From NCBI RefSeq assembly GCF_000236785.1, contig NZ_AGUF01000055.1:278689-342688 (forward strand): DNA of 64,000 nucleotides, in the 5' to 3' direction. Position numbers and translations under genes: made by a program. Below the pieces are notes generated by a model that was not told the DNA's origin, searched no databases, and worked only from the letters and a program-made list of their open reading frames with translations. This DNA comes from Achromobacter arsenitoxydans SY8 (lineage in GTDB: Bacteria; Pseudomonadota; Gammaproteobacteria; Burkholderiales; Burkholderiaceae_B). Positions 33,460-42,969 of this stretch are shown in pieces. The number at the start of each line of letters is the position of its first letter. The stretch's first letter is position 1.

Positions 33460-34005
33460 TCACCTGGTGGCGCGTATCTCGTCGATGATGGCCTTATTCA
33501 ATTGATTGACCGCGGCGTCATACCCAGGCTGCAATCTTTCCAGGTTTTCAAAGTGCTCTCGTGACGCTTTCCCCGTGGCCTTGAAACTGCGCTCGAAGGC
33601 GAAAATCACGTCATTGATTGCCCCCCGAGCGGATAGGGTTGCCGTGTATGCGGGTTCGACCATTGGGAAGTACACCTTGATCAGCATCTCAATACGACCG
33701 AGATTGCTAGGACTCGATTTGAGTTCGTCGCGCAGGAGTTCGTGCGCATCGTCCGGCGTTAGCTTTCCTGCTAGGACGCGCCAATGAACTAAATGGTATT
33801 GGGTAACGTTCCTCTGCCACGCGTCCACCAGTTGATAGAGATCCTCCCCGCAGGTGCGCCGAAGCTCGCGCGCTAACTTCTCGCGGTCATGTTCGAGTTG
33901 AATTCTCAACCGACGCGTATGCCCCGAATTAGTCAACCACGCGCTGCCCGCCGCGATGATGCCGCCAAACGCGGCGCCTGCAAGGCTCACCCAGACGGTG
34001 TCCAT
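33460..34005 (-). CDS. single-span membrane protein with coiled coil (moron)
   Basis: 181 residues: one N-terminal hydrophobic helix (VWVSLAGAAFGGIIAAGSAW), then a long charged helix (RRLRIQLEHDREKLARELRR) and a helical soluble domain. GGAGGAG precedes the ATG at 34005. Opposite in direction to the late operon and placed between the modification cassette and terminase. The build (membrane anchor plus long helix) is like the 26260-26916 protein, though sequences differ. Unknown function. Confidence 0.62.
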   Translation of the reverse strand: MDTVWVSLAGAAFGGIIAAGSAWLTNSGHTRRLRIQLEHDREKLARELRRTCGEDLYQLVDAWQRNVTQYHLVHWRVLAGKLTPDDAHELLRDELKSSPSNLGRIEMLIKVYFPMVEPAYTATLSARGAINDVIFAFERSFKATGKASREHFENLERLQPGYDAAVNQLNKAIIDEIRATR

Positions 34006-34055
34006 AATTTTGTCTCCTCCGCCCAAAAACTTGGCTGCATCTAGGACCTTGCGCA

Positions 34056-34529
34056 ATGACAACGCTTTCCGAACCAGCCAAGCGCTTCATTGTGCAAGCC
34101 TTGGCATGTTACGACACACCGTCGCAGGTTTCGGAAGCAGTCAGGGAGGAATTCGGCCTGGACGTCCCTCGCATGCAGGTCGCACAGTACGACCCGACGA
34201 AGGTCGCCGGCCAGAAACTGGCGAAGAAGTGGGCGGACCTGTTCGAAGCGACGCGCAAGCGCTTCCGGGAGGAGGTGGCCGAGATTCCCATCGCGGACCA
34301 GGCCTTCCGGCTTCGCGCCCTCGGCAAGATCTACGAACGGCATATCAGCCGGGGCAACGTCGTCGGCGCGGCCGGCGTGCTGGAGCAGGCCGCCAAGGAG
34401 GTGGGCGGCGCATTCACGAACAGGCGGGAGCACACGGGCGCCGGCGGCGGCCCCATAGAACAGAAAGCGGTGGTGGTCGATGGAAAAGAAGTCGCCGCCG
34501 CCGTCGCCGAGCTCAACCGCGACTATTGA
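34056..34529 (+). CDS. terminase small subunit (DUF2280)
   Basis: 157 residues. The N-terminal helix-turn-helix ([20 protein letters not shown]) and the following helical part match DUF2280 small terminases, which recognise the pac/cos site on phage DNA. It overlaps the large subunit by 50 nt in another frame. First gene of the late operon. Confidence 0.8.
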   Translation: MTTLSEPAKRFIVQALACYDTPSQVSEAVREEFGLDVPRMQVAQYDPTKVAGQKLAKKWADLFEATRKRFREEVAEIPIADQAFRLRALGKIYERHISRGNVVGAAGVLEQAAKEVGGAFTNRREHTGAGGGPIEQKAVVVDGKEVAAAVAELNRDY

Positions 34530-36063
34530 CCCCGCTGTCCTGCGCGCCACGGCAAAGGCCATGTGCGAGCAGGACCACCTGTTCTTCAGTCGGTATTTCT
34601 TCAAGCACCGCCAGGCCATCAAGTTCCGGGTCAACTGGCACCACGAACTGATCGCCGAGAAGGTGCAGGCGGTCATCGACGGCCGTATTAAGAACCTGGT
34701 CATCAACGTGCCCCCGGGCTCGTCGAAGACCGAGCTGGTCGCCATCAACCTGATGGCGCGCGGCCTGGCGCTGAACCCGCGCGCTCGGTTCCTGCACATC
34801 AGCTACTCCGACGATCTGGCGCTGCTGAACTCGCAGACGGCCAAGGAGCTGGTCCAGTCTGAGGAGTTCCAGGAACTGTGGCCGCTGAAGGTCGCCGCGG
34901 ACGCGAAGAGCAAGAAACGCTGGAACATCGAGGTCAACGGCCGGAAGGCCGGCGGCGTCTACGCGGTGTCGCTTGGCGGCCAGATTACCGGCTTTCGCGC
35001 CGGCCACATGGCGGAAGGCTGGCAGGGCGCCATCGTCATCGACGATCCGCTCAAGGTCGGCGACGCCTACAGCAAGCCGCGCCGGGCCAAGGCAAACCGC
35101 GATCTGATCGCAACGGTGAAAAGCCGTCGGGCGAACCCCGACACGCCGATCATCGTGATCATGCAGCGCCTGGCGCAGGAGGATGTGACTGGCTTCATTG
35201 AGGCCGGGAACCTCGGGCCGGACTGGGAACAGGTCGTCATCCCGGCGCTCATCGACGACGCGTATGTGACCGGCTTGCCGGCCGAGCTGCAGGCGAAGGT
35301 CGACAGCAGCGCCCGGGATGAAAAGGGGCGGTTCAGCTACTGGCCCTACAAGGAGCCGCTGGCGGAGCTGCTCGCCATGGAGGCGGGCGCGGGCGCCGAC
35401 AAGGAAGGCGGGCGCATCAGTCGCTACGTCTTCTCGGCGCAGTATCAGCAGCGCCCGGCGCCGCTAGGCGGCGATTTGATCCAGGGCGCCTGGTTCGGGC
35501 GGTACATCGTGGCGCCGAGGCTCACGGCCCGCAAGGTGTTCGCCGACACGGCCCAGAAAACGGCCGAACGGAATGACTACAGCGTTTTCGAATGCTGGGG
35601 CCTGGGTGACGACGGCAAGATCTACCTGCTGGACCTGCTGCGTGGGAAATGGCAGGCGCCGGAACTCAAGCGGCGCGCCGTGGACTTCTGGGTCAAGAAC
35701 AAGCCGTTCAACCCGAAGCTGTCGGCGCCGCTGCGCCAGCTCGTCATCGAGGACAAGTCAAGCGGGACCGGTCTGATTCAGGACGTGGGCGCGGACGGCA
35801 AGATCCCCGTCAAGGGCGTGCAGCGCGACCGGGACAAGCTAACGCGGCTCATGGACGTGCAGAGCTACATCGAGGCGGGCCTGGTCTGCATCCCGGAAGA
35901 GGCGCCTTGGGTGGCCGACTTCGTGGCCGAGTGCGAGGCCTTCACGGCGGATGACACGCACGCGCACGACGATCAGGTCGACCCGATGGTCGATGCCATC
36001 AACGACATGCTCGCCACGGCGGGCAGCAACCTAGGGCGCTTCCAGGCGCTGGCAAGCAAATGA
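34480..36063 (+). CDS. terminase large subunit
   Basis: 527 residues. ATPase domain with Walker [10 protein letters not shown] (76-84) and Walker B IVIDDP (185-190), then a C-terminal RNase H-like nuclease with acidic residues ([39 protein letters not shown]). It cuts concatemeric DNA and pumps it into the prohead through the portal. Good length for the family; no defect seen. Confidence 0.92.
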   Translation: MEKKSPPPSPSSTATIDPAVLRATAKAMCEQDHLFFSRYFFKHRQAIKFRVNWHHELIAEKVQAVIDGRIKNLVINVPPGSSKTELVAINLMARGLALNPRARFLHISYSDDLALLNSQTAKELVQSEEFQELWPLKVAADAKSKKRWNIEVNGRKAGGVYAVSLGGQITGFRAGHMAEGWQGAIVIDDPLKVGDAYSKPRRAKANRDLIATVKSRRANPDTPIIVIMQRLAQEDVTGFIEAGNLGPDWEQVVIPALIDDAYVTGLPAELQAKVDSSARDEKGRFSYWPYKEPLAELLAMEAGAGADKEGGRISRYVFSAQYQQRPAPLGGDLIQGAWFGRYIVAPRLTARKVFADTAQKTAERNDYSVFECWGLGDDGKIYLLDLLRGKWQAPELKRRAVDFWVKNKPFNPKLSAPLRQLVIEDKSSGTGLIQDVGADGKIPVKGVQRDRDKLTRLMDVQSYIEAGLVCIPEEAPWVADFVAECEAFTADDTHAHDDQVDPMVDAINDMLATAGSNLGRFQALASK

Positions 36064-37343
36064 TGAACGAAGACGGCTACCTCAGCGCGGTGCTGGGATC
36101 TGCGATGCTCGACGCAGGCGCCGCGGGCTTGAGTGGGCTGGATGACCTGGCGATGTACGCCGAGGGCGGCCTGCCGGCGCGCGTGGTGGACATGATCCCG
36201 GACACGGCGGTGTCGCGCGGCGTGGAAATCACGGGCGATGACCGCGTGCGCGGGGAGTTGGACCGCCTGAAGGCGCTGCCGGCGCTCGCCGACGCTTGGC
36301 GCTGGGCGCGTTTGACCGGAGGCGGGGCGATCGTGATCGTAGCCAAGGACGGGCGCTCTCTGCGTGAGCCGCTGGACCTGGAAGGGTTGGTGCAGCTGCT
36401 GGAGCTGAAGGTGTTCACCCTGGACGACGTGTCGGCGACCGAGAAGCGTTATTCCGACCCGAACGAGGCCAACTATGGCATGCCGGAACTTTACCGCGTG
36501 CGCACCCAGGCCGCCGGCGTGCCCTCCGCCGAATTCCTGGTCCACGAAAGCCGGCTGATCGAGGTTCCAGGGGATCCGCTGCCGGCGAAGCTCAACCGCA
36601 AAGGAATCCCCTGGGCGGGGCGGCCCGCCGTCACCCGGGCCTTTCGCGCGATTCGACGCTACGGCGAAGGTCTGCGCTGGTCGCTGCGCCTGTTGGAGAA
36701 AAAGCAGCAGGCAGTGCACAAGATGAAAGGCCTGGCTGAAGCGATCGAGGCGCAGCTGGAGGATGTGGTTCGAAAGCGCGTGGAAATGGTCGATGCCGTC
36801 CGCAACGCGCTCAATGGCGTGGCCGTGGACTCCGAGGATGATTACCAGGTCCTGAGTACGGACATGAGCGGGGTGAAGGACGCGCTGGCGGAGTTCCAGG
36901 TCGCGGTGGCCTCGGAAAGCGGGTACCCGGTGACTTCGCTTTTTGGGCGGTCTGCCGCGGGGTTGAACGCCACAGGGGACGGCGACCTCGAGGGCTTTTA
37001 CAACACTGTGGCCATGGGCCGCGAAGTGAAGATCAACCCCGCCCTTGAGCGCGTGGTGTCGTTGATACGCGCGCAGAGGGGCCTGGAACGCCAAGGCAAG
37101 GGCCAGGGAGAGGCCTGGTCCATCTCCTGGCCGGCCCTCAAACCAGCCACGGCGAAGGAGACGGCGGAAGTCCGGAAGGTCAACGCCGAAGCTGAAGCCC
37201 GGGAAATGGACGCGCTGAGCGCGGCGGTGGACAACGGTCTGAGCCCGGAGCAGGCGTTTGCGTACATGAAGGAGAACGGGCGCTATGGCCTCATCCCCAA
37301 TCCCAGCGGCCAGTCGGCGAAGTCGTACGCCGCGGAAACCTAA
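36060..37343 (+). CDS. portal protein (DUF1073)
   Basis: 427 residues. Matches DUF1073-type portals: [16 protein letters not shown] near the start, [16 protein letters not shown], and [19 protein letters not shown] with [14 protein letters not shown] later. It forms the dodecameric ring through which DNA enters and leaves the head. Start at ATG 36060 or the adjacent ATG 36063, overlapping the terminase stop. Databases sometimes label this family with an anti-CBASS name; I see no support for that activity here. Confidence 0.87.
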   Translation: MMNEDGYLSAVLGSAMLDAGAAGLSGLDDLAMYAEGGLPARVVDMIPDTAVSRGVEITGDDRVRGELDRLKALPALADAWRWARLTGGGAIVIVAKDGRSLREPLDLEGLVQLLELKVFTLDDVSATEKRYSDPNEANYGMPELYRVRTQAAGVPSAEFLVHESRLIEVPGDPLPAKLNRKGIPWAGRPAVTRAFRAIRRYGEGLRWSLRLLEKKQQAVHKMKGLAEAIEAQLEDVVRKRVEMVDAVRNALNGVAVDSEDDYQVLSTDMSGVKDALAEFQVAVASESGYPVTSLFGRSAAGLNATGDGDLEGFYNTVAMGREVKINPALERVVSLIRAQRGLERQGKGQGEAWSISWPALKPATAKETAEVRKVNAEAEAREMDALSAAVDNGLSPEQAFAYMKENGRYGLIPNPSGQSAKSYAAET

Positions 37344-38124
37344 GCAATGGCGGTTTCCCCTGGGCAACGAGCGCGACTACATGCGCGCGTTGCGCACGCT
37401 GGCGGAGGCGACCATCCTGGCCGTCGAACGCCACGTGCTGCCGGTTCTGCCTCGCGTGTTGCGCGAGGACGATCTTCGCAACACGCCCGCAGGCGACGAC
37501 GGGTGGTTTGAGTCACTGCGCCGTGCCTTCATGGAAGCGCTGGGCGCCGCGGCTGTCGATGACGGGAACGCGCAGGGCCTTGCGGCGATGGTCGCCCAGC
37601 GGGTCGAGAAGTACAACAAGGAGCAGTACCACAGGCTGCTGCGCCGCGCGTACGGTGTCGACGTGTTCAAGGCCGAACCTGGCTTGGCTAAGGTACTGCG
37701 CCCGTGGGAATCCGAAAACATCGGTCTGATCAAGTCCATTCCTGAGCAGTATCTGGACACTCTCCACGGGCGCGTGGTGGCGGCGGTGCGCAAAGGTACG
37801 TCCCTGCGCGACATGTCCCGAGAAGTTCGGCAGACCTACGATCTGCCACGCAAGCGCGCCGAGCTGATCGCCCGGGACCAGATCGGCAAGCTGAACGGGG
37901 ATCTTACCGAGTACCGGCAGACCAACATCGGCGTCAAGAAATACCGCTGGCGCGGCGTGCTGGACGAGCGTGAGCGCGACGAGCACATTGCGCGCGAGGG
38001 GCAAGAATTCGAATGGGACAAGCCGCCGCCCGACGGGCACCCGGGCAAGCCGATCCGCTGCCGGTGTTGGGCTGAGGCGGTCTTGCCCGCGCTAGATGAC
38101 CTGGACGGGCTGATAGTCCACTGA
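37285..38124 (+). CDS. head morphogenesis protein (SPP1 gp7 / Mu gpF-like)
   Basis: 279 residues. The C-terminal domain with RAELIARDQIGKLNGDL and the end HPGKPIRCRCWAEAVLP is typical of the SPP1 gp7/Mu gpF minor head proteins that sit at the portal and may protect or guide DNA ends. It starts inside the portal gene (59-nt overlap). Confidence 0.85.
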   Translation: MASSPIPAASRRSRTPRKPKQWRFPLGNERDYMRALRTLAEATILAVERHVLPVLPRVLREDDLRNTPAGDDGWFESLRRAFMEALGAAAVDDGNAQGLAAMVAQRVEKYNKEQYHRLLRRAYGVDVFKAEPGLAKVLRPWESENIGLIKSIPEQYLDTLHGRVVAAVRKGTSLRDMSREVRQTYDLPRKRAELIARDQIGKLNGDLTEYRQTNIGVKKYRWRGVLDERERDEHIAREGQEFEWDKPPPDGHPGKPIRCRCWAEAVLPALDDLDGLIVH

Positions 38125-38134
38125 GGATAGAACC

Positions 38135-39220
38135 ATGGTTATGCGATACGACCGGGCGCCTTTGAAGGCCACCCGCACAGACGAGGGCTACCTCGTTGAT
38201 ACGCCGGTGCTGACCCGCACGGGCGTTTTCGAATACCGCGATGGCGGAGGGAGAACCCGGCGCGAGTACCGGCCCCCTGATGAAGTTTTCAACGCCGATT
38301 CCATGGCCAGCCTGCGCGGCAAGCCGGTCACGGACGGCCACCCGGGCAAGGTGACCGCCAAGAACGTGCGTCAGCATATCGTCGGGACCGCGCTTTCCGG
38401 GGGGCGCCAGGACGGCGATGACATGGTTGGAGATATCCACATCTTCGACACCGCTCCGGTGGACGCGGGAAACAAGGAATTGTCGCTCGGCTACGAGCTC
38501 GAGCTGGACGAAACGCCCGGCGTCTCGCCCAACGGTGAGCGCTACGACGCCGTCCAGCGAAACATCCGATACAACCACCTGGCGGTGGTGAAACGTGGCC
38601 GCGCCGGCAACGCGCGGCTCAACCTTGACGCGGCAGACGCCGTAACGAAAACCGAAGAGGAAAATGACATGAGCATGGTCAAGATCCGCCTCGATTCCGG
38701 CCTGTCGTATGACGCCGCGCCGGAAGTCGAGCAGGAGTTGAACCGCCTGCGTACCGAGCTGAAGGCAACCACTGCCAAGGTGGACACCGAAGCCGCGCGG
38801 GCAGACAGTGAAAAGGCGCGTGCCGACGCGGCTGAGGCGGGCATCGCCAAGGCCCGCGAGGATGCGCAGGGCGCGGCCTTGGCGCGTGTGAAGCTGGAAG
38901 CCACCGCCGCCCAGCATAAGGTGGAATTCAAGGCGGGCACTGCCGACCGCGTGCTGCGCGAGGGCGTCATCAAGGCCATCCGCGGCGATTCCTTCGACAT
39001 GGCTGGCAAGTCCGACGGCTACGTGGAGGCGGCCTTTGACCTGGCCGTCAACGACGCCCAGGCCCGCCAGGATGCCGTCGCGAATCAGCGCCGCGAGCTG
39101 GGCGGTGGCCAAAAGCCGGCGCCCACCGGCAAGGAACGCGCTGACGGCGTCGAGCCGCCGACCTCGGCCCGCTCGGCCCGCCAATCCTATCTTTCGAACC
39201 TGAAGCAAGGAGGCGAATAA
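38135..39220 (+). CDS. DUF2213 prohead protease-like protein with scaffold-like C-terminal half
   Basis: 361 residues. The N-terminal about 175 match DUF2213 (ADSMASLRGKPVTDGHPG, IRYNHLAVVKRGRAG), considered a capsid-maturation protease-like domain. The rest is a charged coiled coil (ELKATTAKVDTEAARADSEK) like a scaffold. An internal ATG with its own ribosome site could make the scaffold alone. It overlaps the next gene by one base. Confidence 0.8.
   Translation: MVMRYDRAPLKATRTDEGYLVDTPVLTRTGVFEYRDGGGRTRREYRPPDEVFNADSMASLRGKPVTDGHPGKVTAKNVRQHIVGTALSGGRQDGDDMVGDIHIFDTAPVDAGNKELSLGYELELDETPGVSPNGERYDAVQRNIRYNHLAVVKRGRAGNARLNLDAADAVTKTEEENDMSMVKIRLDSGLSYDAAPEVEQELNRLRTELKATTAKVDTEAARADSEKARADAAEAGIAKAREDAQGAALARVKLEATAAQHKVEFKAGTADRVLREGVIKAIRGDSFDMAGKSDGYVEAAFDLAVNDAQARQDAVANQRRELGGGQKPAPTGKERADGVEPPTSARSARQSYLSNLKQGGE
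38669..39220 (+). CDS. possible nested scaffolding protein (internal start)
   Basis: Same frame as the DUF2213 gene. ATG 38669 (MSMVKIRLDSGLSYD) lies 7 nt after AGAGGA and exactly where the coiled-coil part begins; it would give 183 residues. Lambda C/Nu3 uses this arrangement. No direct proof of internal initiation. Confidence 0.35.
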   Translation: MSMVKIRLDSGLSYDAAPEVEQELNRLRTELKATTAKVDTEAARADSEKARADAAEAGIAKAREDAQGAALARVKLEATAAQHKVEFKAGTADRVLREGVIKAIRGDSFDMAGKSDGYVEAAFDLAVNDAQARQDAVANQRRELGGGQKPAPTGKERADGVEPPTSARSARQSYLSNLKQGGE

Positions 39221-39675
39221 TGCCCCCCGTTTATGACGACCGCATGGACGTTGCCTACGCCGGCATGAAGGCGGACCTTGGCTACGACGACGTTGAAACT
39301 TGCGCCGCCGCCGGCGCCATCCCGCCGGGCGTGATCGTGGGCGACACGACGAACGAGCGCATCGTTGCAGGGCCTGGCTCCCGCATCCGCGGCCTGGCCC
39401 TGCACACGCACACCATCCCCCGCGACGGCGGCTACCGCGAGTTCGACGCCGTCAGCGTGCTGCGCGTGCGCCGCGGCTGGGCGCTGGTCACCAGCGGCGG
39501 CGCCGTCACCAAGGACGGCCCGGTGAAGTGCGCGGCCGACGGCACGGTGTCGGACGCCGGCGCCACGGCGGTGCCGAATGCCGTCTTCCGCTCGGGCGTG
39601 GTCGACGTGGCCGGCGGCAAGATCGCGCTGATCGAACTGCACGCGCCGTTCGCGCAAGCCCCCGCTACTCCCTAA
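39220..39675 (+). CDS. head decoration/cement-like protein
   Basis: 151 residues, small beta-rich protein starting MPPVYDDRMDVAYAGMKAD and containing IPPGVIVGDTTNERIV. This resembles capsid cement proteins found between the scaffold and the major capsid gene in related myoviruses. One-base overlap with the protease gene. Moderate confidence in the role, from place and sequence flavour. Confidence 0.68.
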   Translation: MPPVYDDRMDVAYAGMKADLGYDDVETCAAAGAIPPGVIVGDTTNERIVAGPGSRIRGLALHTHTIPRDGGYREFDAVSVLRVRRGWALVTSGGAVTKDGPVKCAADGTVSDAGATAVPNAVFRSGVVDVAGGKIALIELHAPFAQAPATP

Positions 39676-39699
39676 TCGTCCGCGACGACTGATCAACCC

Positions 39700-39721
39700 A
39701 AGGCCCCGGAGGGGCCTTTTT
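39700..39721 (+). terminator. terminator/attenuator before the major capsid gene
   Basis: AAGGCCCC-GGA-GGGGCCTT followed by five T residues (39717-39721), in the gap between the cement and capsid genes. It may tune the ratio of early head to capsid transcripts or be read through. Confidence 0.75.
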
Positions 39722-39734
39722 CATTGGGAAAACC

Positions 39735-40694
39735 ATGGACCAACACGAGCATTACGACGAGGCCGATCTGCCGGCCGTCAAGAAGATTGTCGTGGCGCTG
39801 GCTGGCATGCGCGAGGATGAAGGCCTCTTCACCGCTCGCCAGCTGGACTACGTCAAGACGCGCACGTACGACAAGAAGCTGCCGCCGATGGTCGGTCTGC
39901 AATTGGTGCCGATTTCCACCGAAGTGCCCGAGTGGGCCGAGACCTTCACGTACTTCATGTACGACGAGGTCGGCATGGCGAAGATCGTGGCGAACTATGC
40001 CGACGATCTGCCGCGCGCCGATGTCAAGGGCGAAGAGAAGGTCGCCCAGATCAAGAACATCGGCGACTCCTACGGCTACAGCGTGATGGAACTGCGCGCG
40101 GCGGCGGCCAACCGTACCGACCTGCCCACACGCAAGTCGATGGCGGCCCGCAAGGCTGTCGAGATCAAGTTGAACCAGATGGCGCTGATCGGCGACACCA
40201 AATATGGCCTGTACGGCCTGGTGAATCACCCCAACGTCCCGCTGGTGGTCGGCCTGCATGGCGATTGGCTGAATCCAACGACGACCGCTGATCAGATCCT
40301 GGCCGACCTGGACATGATTTACGACGGGGTGGTCAACCAGTCCAAGGACGTGCACACGCCCACACGCGTCGTCATGTCGACGGACCACCGCAGCCGCATC
40401 TTTTCGCTCCGCGTGCCTGACACCAACGGCAAAACGGTGGGGCAGTTCTTCCAGGACAAGCATCCGGGCCTGCAGATCATGGGCGCGGCTGAATTCAAGG
40501 GCGCGGGCGCCGGCGGCAAAGATCTGATCCTGGCCTACGAATACAGCGAGGAAAACCTGGCCATGGAGCTGCCCATGCCGTTCAACCAGCTGGCCGCGCA
40601 GGCGCGTGGCCTCGAGCTGGTGGTTCCCTGCCTGGCGCGTGCCGGTGGGGTGGTCGTTTATTACCCGCTGTCGCTGGCGAAGGGGGAAATCTGA
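39735..40694 (+). CDS. major capsid protein (DUF2184-like)
   Basis: 319 residues, similar to DUF2184-type major capsid proteins: KTRTYDKKLPPMVGLQLVPI, AANRTDLPTRKSMAARKAVE, ALIGDTKYGLYGLVNHPNV and MPFNQLAAQARGLELVVPCL. HK97-like fold expected; hundreds of copies form the head. Its own ribosome site lies after a terminator hairpin. Stop and next start overlap by one base. Confidence 0.85.
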   Translation: MDQHEHYDEADLPAVKKIVVALAGMREDEGLFTARQLDYVKTRTYDKKLPPMVGLQLVPISTEVPEWAETFTYFMYDEVGMAKIVANYADDLPRADVKGEEKVAQIKNIGDSYGYSVMELRAAAANRTDLPTRKSMAARKAVEIKLNQMALIGDTKYGLYGLVNHPNVPLVVGLHGDWLNPTTTADQILADLDMIYDGVVNQSKDVHTPTRVVMSTDHRSRIFSLRVPDTNGKTVGQFFQDKHPGLQIMGAAEFKGAGAGGKDLILAYEYSEENLAMELPMPFNQLAAQARGLELVVPCLARAGGVVVYYPLSLAKGEI

Positions 40695-41032
40695 TGCCTT
40701 ACTACACCAACACCACCAAGGCCGTGATCAACATCGGCGGCCATACCGTGATCGCGCCGACCAAGTCGGCCCAGGTCGATCCGGAAACGCGCGGCGTTCA
40801 GGACCTGATCAAGCGCGGCATGCTGGTCGAGGCAGAAGTGCCGGCCGACGGCCGACCGGCCGGCAAGAAGCGCGGGCAGGCCAGCAACGGCACCGCCGAC
40901 GAGAAGGAGCCGTCGACGGTCGTGGAACTGAAGAAGTGGCTCGATGGCCAGGGCGCGCAGTACGACGCGTCCGCCAACAAGGCCGAGCTGCAGGGGCTGT
41001 ACGAGGCCTTGAAGGCCAGCGCGGAGCAGTAG
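40694..41032 (+). CDS. small head-region protein with HeH/LEM-like end
   Basis: 112 residues. The N-terminal part (KAVINIGGHTVIAPTKSAQV) is a short beta domain; the C-terminal EKEPSTVVELKKWLDGQ segment resembles HeH/SAP-type helix-extended motifs that bind nucleic acid or partners. Lies between capsid and connector genes. Role unknown. Confidence 0.58.
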   Translation: MPYYTNTTKAVINIGGHTVIAPTKSAQVDPETRGVQDLIKRGMLVEAEVPADGRPAGKKRGQASNGTADEKEPSTVVELKKWLDGQGAQYDASANKAELQGLYEALKASAEQ

Positions 41033-41034
41033 CC

Positions 41035-41409
41035 ATGGCGGCCACTGTCGACGATCTGGACTTTCTGGCGCCGGCGGTGGCTTCCATGCCGAGTTCCGAC
41101 AAGGACCGGGCCCTGGCCATGGCCGCCGAGTACCGGCCCCTGTGCCTACCCAGCAAAAAGCAGGACGAGGCCCAGCTTTGGTACGCCGCCTGGCTGCTCT
41201 ACCAGATCAAGCAGCAACGGTCGGCCGAGGCAGACGGAGTCCTGGTGCGGCCAGGGATTGTCAGCGAGAAGGAAGGCGACCTGCAGCGCACGTACGGCAA
41301 GGTGGAGGGTGCCGCCGATCCGGCGGGGTTCTATGAGAGGTACGAACGCCTGGCGCGCGTCTGCCGGGTGGGCGCGGCCACCGTGAGGAGTACGCCGCGT
41401 GTCTGTTAA
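41035..41409 (+). CDS. head-tail connector, DUF4054-like
   Basis: 124 residues: DALAP-type start (DDLDFLAPAVASMPSSDKDR), ALAMAAEYRPLCLP, and a helical body, as in DUF4054 proteins placed after the capsid gene. Likely a ring protein at the head-tail joint. Its 3' end overlaps the next gene by 11 nt. Confidence 0.7.
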   Translation: MAATVDDLDFLAPAVASMPSSDKDRALAMAAEYRPLCLPSKKQDEAQLWYAAWLLYQIKQQRSAEADGVLVRPGIVSEKEGDLQRTYGKVEGAADPAGFYERYERLARVCRVGAATVRSTPRVC

Positions 41410-41851
41410 ATCCATCGACAAGGGCCTGGGCGAGCAGGTGCGCCTGGCCAAGGCGATCAACGGGCGGGGCGTGAAGTTCGGGATCCAGGCGGGCGCCGGA
41501 AAGGACCCCGAATCCGGCGCGGACCTGCTCGATATCGCGATTTTTAACGAATTCGGAACAGAGCGTGTTCCGGCACGGCCGGCCATGCGCGACTTTGCTG
41601 AGAAGAACGCCGATGTCCTCGGCCAGGCCATGGGCCGGATGGCCGAAGCCCTTCAAGACGGGCGCCTGGATATCGATGCCGCGCTGGGCCAGCTGGGCAC
41701 GTTCGCCGAAAAGCATCAGAAAGCGCACGTGCAGCAGTCGAAGAAGTGGGCGGAGCCCAATGCCCCCGCCACGGTCAAGAAGAAAGGCAGCGATGTGCCT
41801 CTGATCGATGACGGCTTGATGGTTGGCGCTATCCGATACGAAAAGGTCTAG
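41399..41851 (+). CDS. tail-completion/minor tail protein (HK97 gp10-type)
   Basis: 150 residues with GVKFGIQAGAGKDPESGADL and the conserved IFNEFGTERVPARPAMRDF typical of gp10/gpZ-like completion proteins. GTG start with GAGGAG 8 nt upstream. Expected to finish the tail end that meets the head. Confidence 0.78.
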   Translation: MSVKSIDKGLGEQVRLAKAINGRGVKFGIQAGAGKDPESGADLLDIAIFNEFGTERVPARPAMRDFAEKNADVLGQAMGRMAEALQDGRLDIDAALGQLGTFAEKHQKAHVQQSKKWAEPNAPATVKKKGSDVPLIDDGLMVGAIRYEKV

Positions 41852-41854
41852 GAA

Positions 41855-42220
41855 ATGAGCTTCCGTAAGCCGCATGTGGTCCGTACGCGAGAGCCTGGGC
41901 AGCACGTTCGAGGTCGGTGGGCGGAAGGCGCCCAGGGGCCGGATCTGACGATCAGCGCTTCGGTTCAGCCCGCGAAGGCGGGCGACTACGACCTGCTGCA
42001 GGCTCATGCCGAAGGGCGGCGTGTGCGCGCCGCCGTGCGCATTTATACCAACGCGCAAATGAATGTCGCGGGTCAGGATTGGCGCAACGGGGACCGCCTG
42101 GTGTGGGGCGCCGGCCCGATGGCCGGCGAGTATCTCCTCGTGGGCGTGGCGCCTTGGCAGTCGGGGGTGATTCCGCATTTTCGATATCTGGCCGTCCTGC
42201 TGGCGGACGCAGAGCAGTAG
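41855..42220 (+). CDS. hypothetical neck-region protein
   Basis: 121 residues, beta-rich (GEYLLVGVAPWQSGVIPHFR at the end; RVRAAVRIYTNAQMNVAGQD in the middle). It occupies the place of head-tail adaptor proteins. No firm family. About 165 bp without a gene follow it; I see no structure there that I can name. Confidence 0.6.
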   Translation: MSFRKPHVVRTREPGQHVRGRWAEGAQGPDLTISASVQPAKAGDYDLLQAHAEGRRVRAAVRIYTNAQMNVAGQDWRNGDRLVWGAGPMAGEYLLVGVAPWQSGVIPHFRYLAVLLADAEQ

Positions 42221-42387
42221 TACGCCCGAGAGTTCCCCGGCTGCCTGGACCGGGGCCGGACGGGGCAAAACGTCCGGAAGGACTCACCAGGCCCGGCTGG
42301 GCGTTCCAGGCTACCGGGGAGGGCAGTGCCGAGTCGGCGCGAGCGCGCGTAGATGTCCCATCGGCCCGAAATTTAGGAGGTGTAGGG

Positions 42388-42912
42388 ATGGATCCACAGG
42401 ACGCAATCTTCGAATTGATCGAGGCGGCCGCCGGCGGGGTGCTGGTGGTCTTCGCGGATGAAAACGGGCCTCGTCCGCGCCCGCCCTACATCGCGCTGGC
42501 GGTCCGCTGGGATCAAGCCAGCAGCGTCGAAGCGGGCCCAGTCTTGGATGACGGCATGCAGTCTGTGCGCCAGCACGATGACGCCTCGGTGGAGCTGCAG
42601 GCCTACGGGCCCTCCGCATTTGAACGCCTGGGCGAGTTGGGGCTCAAGCTGAGGCACGCGCTTTATGAGGAGCGCGCCGAGGCACTTGGCCTGGCCGTCT
42701 TCGAGATAGGGCGTCTTCAAAACATCCCGGTCCTGCGTGACGCTGTGCGCTATGAGCGCCGCGGCGTATTGGAGCTGGGCATCCGGTACGCCCGCTCTTT
42801 CGCCGCGCCCGTTGGCCGGGTGGACGCCGTCAAAGTGGAATTCAGTGCGTCCGGGGGCGCGACGGATCTGCCCGAAACTTCTTTCACAGTGACAGCAACG
42901 CCCGCGCCTTAG
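42388..42912 (+). CDS. neck protein (LIC_12616-like)
   Basis: 174 residues: ALAVRWDQASSVEAGPVLDD and a later LRDAVRYERRGVLELGIRYA resemble LIC_12616-type tail terminators that close the tail tube at the neck. Excellent ribosome site (TAGGAGGT) before ATG 42388, which fixes the start against a much longer frame. Confidence 0.72.
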   Translation: MDPQDAIFELIEAAAGGVLVVFADENGPRPRPPYIALAVRWDQASSVEAGPVLDDGMQSVRQHDDASVELQAYGPSAFERLGELGLKLRHALYEERAEALGLAVFEIGRLQNIPVLRDAVRYERRGVLELGIRYARSFAAPVGRVDAVKVEFSASGGATDLPETSFTVTATPAP

Positions 42913-42935
42913 TGCGCCTGTCCCTCGCCATCCAG

Positions 42936-42954
42936 CCGCCTGTGGGCGGTTTTT
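42936..42954 (+). terminator. small terminator before the sheath gene
   Basis: CCGCC-TGTG-GGCGG followed by five T residues. It lies between the neck protein and the sheath gene; probably partial, allowing different expression of the abundant sheath. Confidence 0.7.
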
Positions 42955-42969
42955 CTTTTGGAGCCGCAA

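Noticed and set aside
36060-37343. Anti-CBASS (Acb1-type) function for the portal gene
   Set aside because: The name is attached to some DUF1073 entries, but I see no pair of H-x-T/S motifs and the position is that of a portal.
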